In this document: positions 43,680 through 48,280 of the stretch, piece by piece
How positions within the stretch are numbered: the first letter of the stretch is position 1
Layout: every line of letters begins with the position of its first letter
DNA from: Peribacillus kribbensis DSM 17871
Lineage (GTDB): Bacteria; Bacillota; Bacilli; Bacillales; DSM-1321
Direction of reading: 5' to 3'
Assembly: GCF_000430765.1 (NCBI RefSeq)
Contig: NZ_AUMQ01000042.1
Coordinates: 1 to 48,280, forward strand
Length of the DNA: 48,280 nucleotides
Made by a program: the position numbers and the translations under genes
Notes under the pieces: model-generated
Told to the model about the DNA's origin: nothing
What the model saw: only the letters and a program-made list of their open reading frames with translations
Databases searched by the model: none

Positions 43680-44120
43680 ATGAAACTTCATGAGTTAAAA
43701 CCTGCAGAAGGTTCTCGTAAAGAACGTAACCGTGTAGGTCGTGGTATTGGATCCGGTAATGGTAAAACTGCCGGTAAAGGTCACAAAGGTCAAAACGCCC
43801 GCTCAGGCGGCGGCGTACGCCCAGGCTTCGAAGGTGGTCAAACACCACTTTTCCGCCGACTTCCAAAACGCGGCTTCACTAACATTAACCGTAAAGAGTT
43901 TGCAATTGTAAACCTTGACGCTTTAAATCGCTTTGAAGACGGTACAGAAGTTACTCCAGAACTTCTTATCGAAACAGGCGTGATCAAGAATGAAAAAGCA
44001 GGAGTTAAAATTCTTGCAAAAGGTAAAGTAGAGAAAAAGCTTACTGTTAAAGCTCATAAATTCTCCTCTGCTGCTAAAGAAGCGATCGAAGCTGCTGGCG
44101 GTCAAACTGAGGTGATTTAA
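43680..44120 (+). CDS. rplO: 50S ribosomal protein L15
   Basis: 146 aa. Late-assembly protein of the 50S core. [22 protein letters not shown], the glycine-rich RNA-binding extension, and [15 protein letters not shown] are diagnostic. ATG 43680 after AAGGAGGTG. Overlaps secY by one base. Confidence 0.98.
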   Translation: MKLHELKPAEGSRKERNRVGRGIGSGNGKTAGKGHKGQNARSGGGVRPGFEGGQTPLFRRLPKRGFTNINRKEFAIVNLDALNRFEDGTEVTPELLIETGVIKNEKAGVKILAKGKVEKKLTVKAHKFSSAAKEAIEAAGGQTEVI

Positions 44121-45411
44121 TGTTTCGCACAATCTCCAATTTTATGCGCGTGGGTGACATAAGAAGAAAAATTCTTTTTACACTCTTAATGTTGATTGTC
44201 TTTAGACTTGGTACATTCATTCCAGTTCCAAACATTAATGCAGATGTACTGAAAGCACAGGATCAGTTGAATGTATTTGGGATTCTGAATACATTTGGCG
44301 GCGGTGCGCTAAAGAAATTTTCCATCTTTGCAATGGGGATTATGCCTTATATCACAGCATCCATCATCATTCAGCTTTTGCAGATGGATGTTGTTCCTAA
44401 GTTTACTGAATGGTCTAAACAAGGGGAAGTTGGAAGACGTAAATTAGCTCAGTTTACCCGCTATGGTACTATCGTGCTAGGATTTATCCAGGCTGTTGGT
44501 ATGTCTTATGGGTTCAATAATATGTCCAACGGAATGCTGATTAAAAATCCCGGTATTGGAACATACCTTTTGATAGCTACAGTGTTAACGGCAGGCACCG
44601 CTTTCCTTTTGTGGTTAGGAGAGCTGATTACTGCCAAAGGAGTTGGAAATGGGATTTCCATTATCATCTTTGCTGGAATAGCTGCCGGCATTCCTACTAC
44701 AGTCAATCAAATTTATGCACAGCAAATCGAAAATGCAGGAGACCAGCTATTCTTGCGAATTGTTACGGTGCTTCTGATTTTTATTGCTGTTATCGCCATT
44801 ATCGTTGGAGTTATTTTTATTCAGCAGGCACTTCGGAAAATTCCGATTCAGTATGCTAAACGTCTGGCAGGAAGAAGCCCAATGGGCGGACAGTCAACAC
44901 ACTTGCCATTAAAGGTTAATTCAGCTGGTGTTATCCCGGTTATCTTTGCGGTATCGTTTCTAATCACACCTCCAACGATTGCATCCTTCTTCGGAAGTAA
45001 TGATGTAACCCGCTGGATTCAGAACAACTTCACATATACGCATCCAGTTGGAGCTATCGTATATGTGGTGCTGATCATTGCTTTTGCATACTTCTACGCC
45101 TTCATCCAGGTCAATCCTGAGCAGGTCGCAGATAATCTGAAAAAGCAGGGTGGATACGTGCCTGGAATACGGCCAGGGAAGAACACGCAGGATTATCTAT
45201 CAAGGGTATTAGGCCGCCTAACATTTGTTGGTGCCATATTCCTTGCTTTGATTGCAATTTTGCCAGTTATCTTTATCACGATTGCAAATCTTCCGCAAAC
45301 GGCACAAATTGGCGGCACGAGCCTGCTGATCGTTATCGGGGTTGCCCTTGAGACGATGAAGCAGCTTGAAGCTCAGCTGGTAAAACGCCATTATAAAGGC
45401 TTTATCAAATA

Positions 45412-45412
<1 letters not shown>
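44120..45412 (+). CDS. secY: SecY, protein-conducting channel of the Sec translocon
   Basis: 430 aa with ten expected membrane helices. It partners SecE (17766) and Sec[23 protein letters not shown] starts the cytosolic helix; the GIMPYITASIIIQLL segment and the PGIRPGKNTQDYLSRVLGRL C5 loop (SecA/ribosome contact) are typical. The start overlaps the rplO stop (TAATG) with GAGGTGA upstream. It separates ribosomal genes from adk-map. Confidence 0.98.
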
Positions 45413-46119
<707 letters not shown>

Positions 46120-46120
<1 letters not shown>

Positions 46121-46866
46121 TGATCATTTGTAAAACTCCTCGCGAATTGGACATCATGCGAGAAGCAGGCAGGATCGTTGCCTTAACTCATCAAGAACTT
46201 AAGCCATACATCCAGCCGGGAATCACTACCAAAGAACTGGATCAAATTGCTGAGAAATTCATATGCAAACATGATGCATTTCCTTCGTTTAAAGGGTATA
46301 ATGGTTTTCGCGGAAGTATATGTGCTTCTGTAAATGAGGAACTTGTTCACGGTATTCCAGGTAATCGGGTACTTAAGGATGGCGATGTGATCAGCATCGA
46401 TATTGGTGCTAAATACAATGGCTATCATGGGGATTCAGCCTGGACGTATCCAGTAGGAACCATTGATGAAGAAACAAAGCGGCTCTTGGATGTTACCGAA
46501 GAGTCATTATATAGAGGATTGAAGGAAGCAGTGCCAGGCATGCGTCTTTCAAACATCTCCCATGCTATTCAGACTTTTGTAGAAGATCAAAAATTCTCAA
46601 TTGTCCGCGAGTATGTTGGACATGGAATCGGTCAAGACTTACATGAGGACCCGCAAATCCCTCATTACGGCCCTCCCAATAAAGGGCCTCGTTTAAAGCC
46701 GGGTATGGTATTATGTATCGAGCCTATGGTGAATGCGGGAAGCCGTTACGTAAAAACTCTGTCAGATGGATGGACGGTAGTAACGGAGGACAAAAAAATG
46801 TGCGCTCATTTTGAGCATACCATTGCAATTACCGAGGACGGTTTTGACATATTAACCAGGGCGTAG
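46120..46866 (+). CDS. map: Methionine aminopeptidase type I
   Basis: 248 aa. Removes the N-terminal methionine. The pita-bread fold is shown by [10 protein letters not shown] (histidine of the active site), [15 protein letters not shown] with two aspartate metal ligands, [12 protein letters not shown], and EPMV then [11 protein letters not shown] with glutamate ligands. ATG overlaps the adk stop. The gap after it holds no KOW gene. Confidence 0.97.
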
Positions 46867-46954
46867 GAACGTGCTCAGGAAAGGCAGGCCGGTTTGGCCA
46901 ATATGAATGTGTTCACATATAAAGGACATCTGATAAGAAGGGAGAAGATTTATA

Positions 46955-47324
<370 letters not shown>

Positions 47325-47345
47325 TTTTGAAGGAGGTGCACACAA

Positions 47346-47711
47346 ATGGCACGTATTGCTGGAGTTGACGTTCCACGTGACAAACGTATCGTCATTTCAT
47401 TAACATACATTTATGGTATTGGTAAACCAACAGCACAACAAATTCTATCTGAAGCAGGTGTTTCTGAGGACACTCGCGTTCGTGATCTTACTGAAGACGA
47501 ATTAAACAAAATCCGTGATATCATCGACCGCCTAAAGGTTGAAGGTGATCTTCGCCGTGAAATCTCTCTAAACATCAAGCGTCTAATGGAAATCGGAAGC
47601 TATCGTGGTCTTCGCCACCGTCGCGGTTTACCTGTTCGTGGACAAAACACTAAAAATAATGCTCGTACACGTAAAGGACCAAAACGTACTGTAGCTAACA
47701 AGAAAAAATAA
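47346..47711 (+). CDS. rpsM: 30S ribosomal protein S13
   Basis: 121 aa. Head protein at the intersubunit bridge with L5 and contacts P-site tRNA through its C-terminal tail. [20 protein letters not shown] and the [19 protein letters not shown] tail are diagnostic. ATG 47346 after GAAGGAGGTG. Confidence 0.98.
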   Translation: MARIAGVDVPRDKRIVISLTYIYGIGKPTAQQILSEAGVSEDTRVRDLTEDELNKIRDIIDRLKVEGDLRREISLNIKRLMEIGSYRGLRHRRGLPVRGQNTKNNARTRKGPKRTVANKKK

Positions 47712-47718
47712 TCTGTAA

Positions 47719-48123
<405 letters not shown>

Positions 48124-48280
48124 TTTTTCTGTATAGAATTTGTATCTCTGTCTATACTGGGATATGATAGGATTCTTCCTGCGTTCATACAGAAGATTAT
48201 TTCAGTTGTTGCGCACAATCGGGAAAGTTAACATGGGGAATTTCGGTTAGGAAGATAACTAGCCGGGGTTTCGACGTTTT
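48124..48280 (+). other. Region between rpsK and the expected rpoA
   Basis: 157 bases with no complete gene. GTATAG / CTATAC pair near 48131-48156. The order in relatives predicts rpoA just beyond the end. No T run or recognised promoter pair is convincing. Confidence 0.4.

Overview
The window is a stretch of a Firmicutes chromosome near the replication origin, almost certainly from the family Bacillaceae. Gene order (end of an rRNA operon, then ctsR-mcsA-mcsB-clpC-radA-disA-yacL-ispD-ispF-gltX-cysE-cysS-mrnC-rlmB-rae1-sigH-rpmG-secE-nusG-rplKAJL-ybxB-rpoBC-rplGB-rpsL-rpsG-fusA-tuf and the S10/spc/alpha ribosomal operons) matches the Bacillus subtilis arrangement nearly gene for gene, and the proteins look close to B. 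subtilis by eye. A Cytobacillus/Mesobacillus-like genus is my guess from general sequence flavour and from the repeat family at 17.1-17.5 kb; this is not proven. Every gene is on the + strand.

Region by region: (1) 1-347, 3' end of 23S rRNA, 5S rRNA and terminator. (2) 615-5418, the clpC stress operon, with a sigma-B-type promoter, a sigma-A promoter overlapped by a CtsR box, four translationally coupled genes and a strong terminator. (3) 5.6-12.1 kb, DNA repair and c-di-AMP (radA, disA), the PIN-TRAM membrane protein YacL, isoprenoid genes ispD/ispF and gltX. (4) 12.1-16.2 kb, a cysteine T-box leader controlling cysE-cysS, followed by mrnC, rlmB and rae1. (5) 16.2-17.5 kb, sigH with its own promoter and terminator, then a gene-free stretch with a 21-bp phased tandem repeat and two tandem 160-nt palindromic repeat units. 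(6) 17.5-29.6 kb, rpmG-secE-nusG, the L11/L1 and L10/L12 operons with regulatory leaders, a methyltransferase, and rpoBC. (7) 29.6-34.5 kb, the str operon. (8) 34.7-48.1 kb, the S10-spc-alpha ribosomal cluster with secY, adk, map and infA; the window stops before rpoA.

The genes form the core of gene expression (RNA polymerase, ribosome, elongation factors, Sec translocon) joined to protein quality control, c-di-AMP signalling and the sporulation/competence sigma factor SigH. The coding content is conventional. I found no phage, insertion sequence, CRISPR array or obviously new system. The interest lies in the non-coding parts: two L1-stalk-like motifs before rplK and rplA, an 11-bp inverted repeat over the rplJ promoter, a hairpin placed between the Shine-Dalgarno and the start codon of nusG, a possible SD-sequestering switch before adk, a promoter/terminator pair before nusG, and the two repeat families after sigH. 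Start codons were reassigned where the longest open frame begins inside or upstream of the ribosome binding site.
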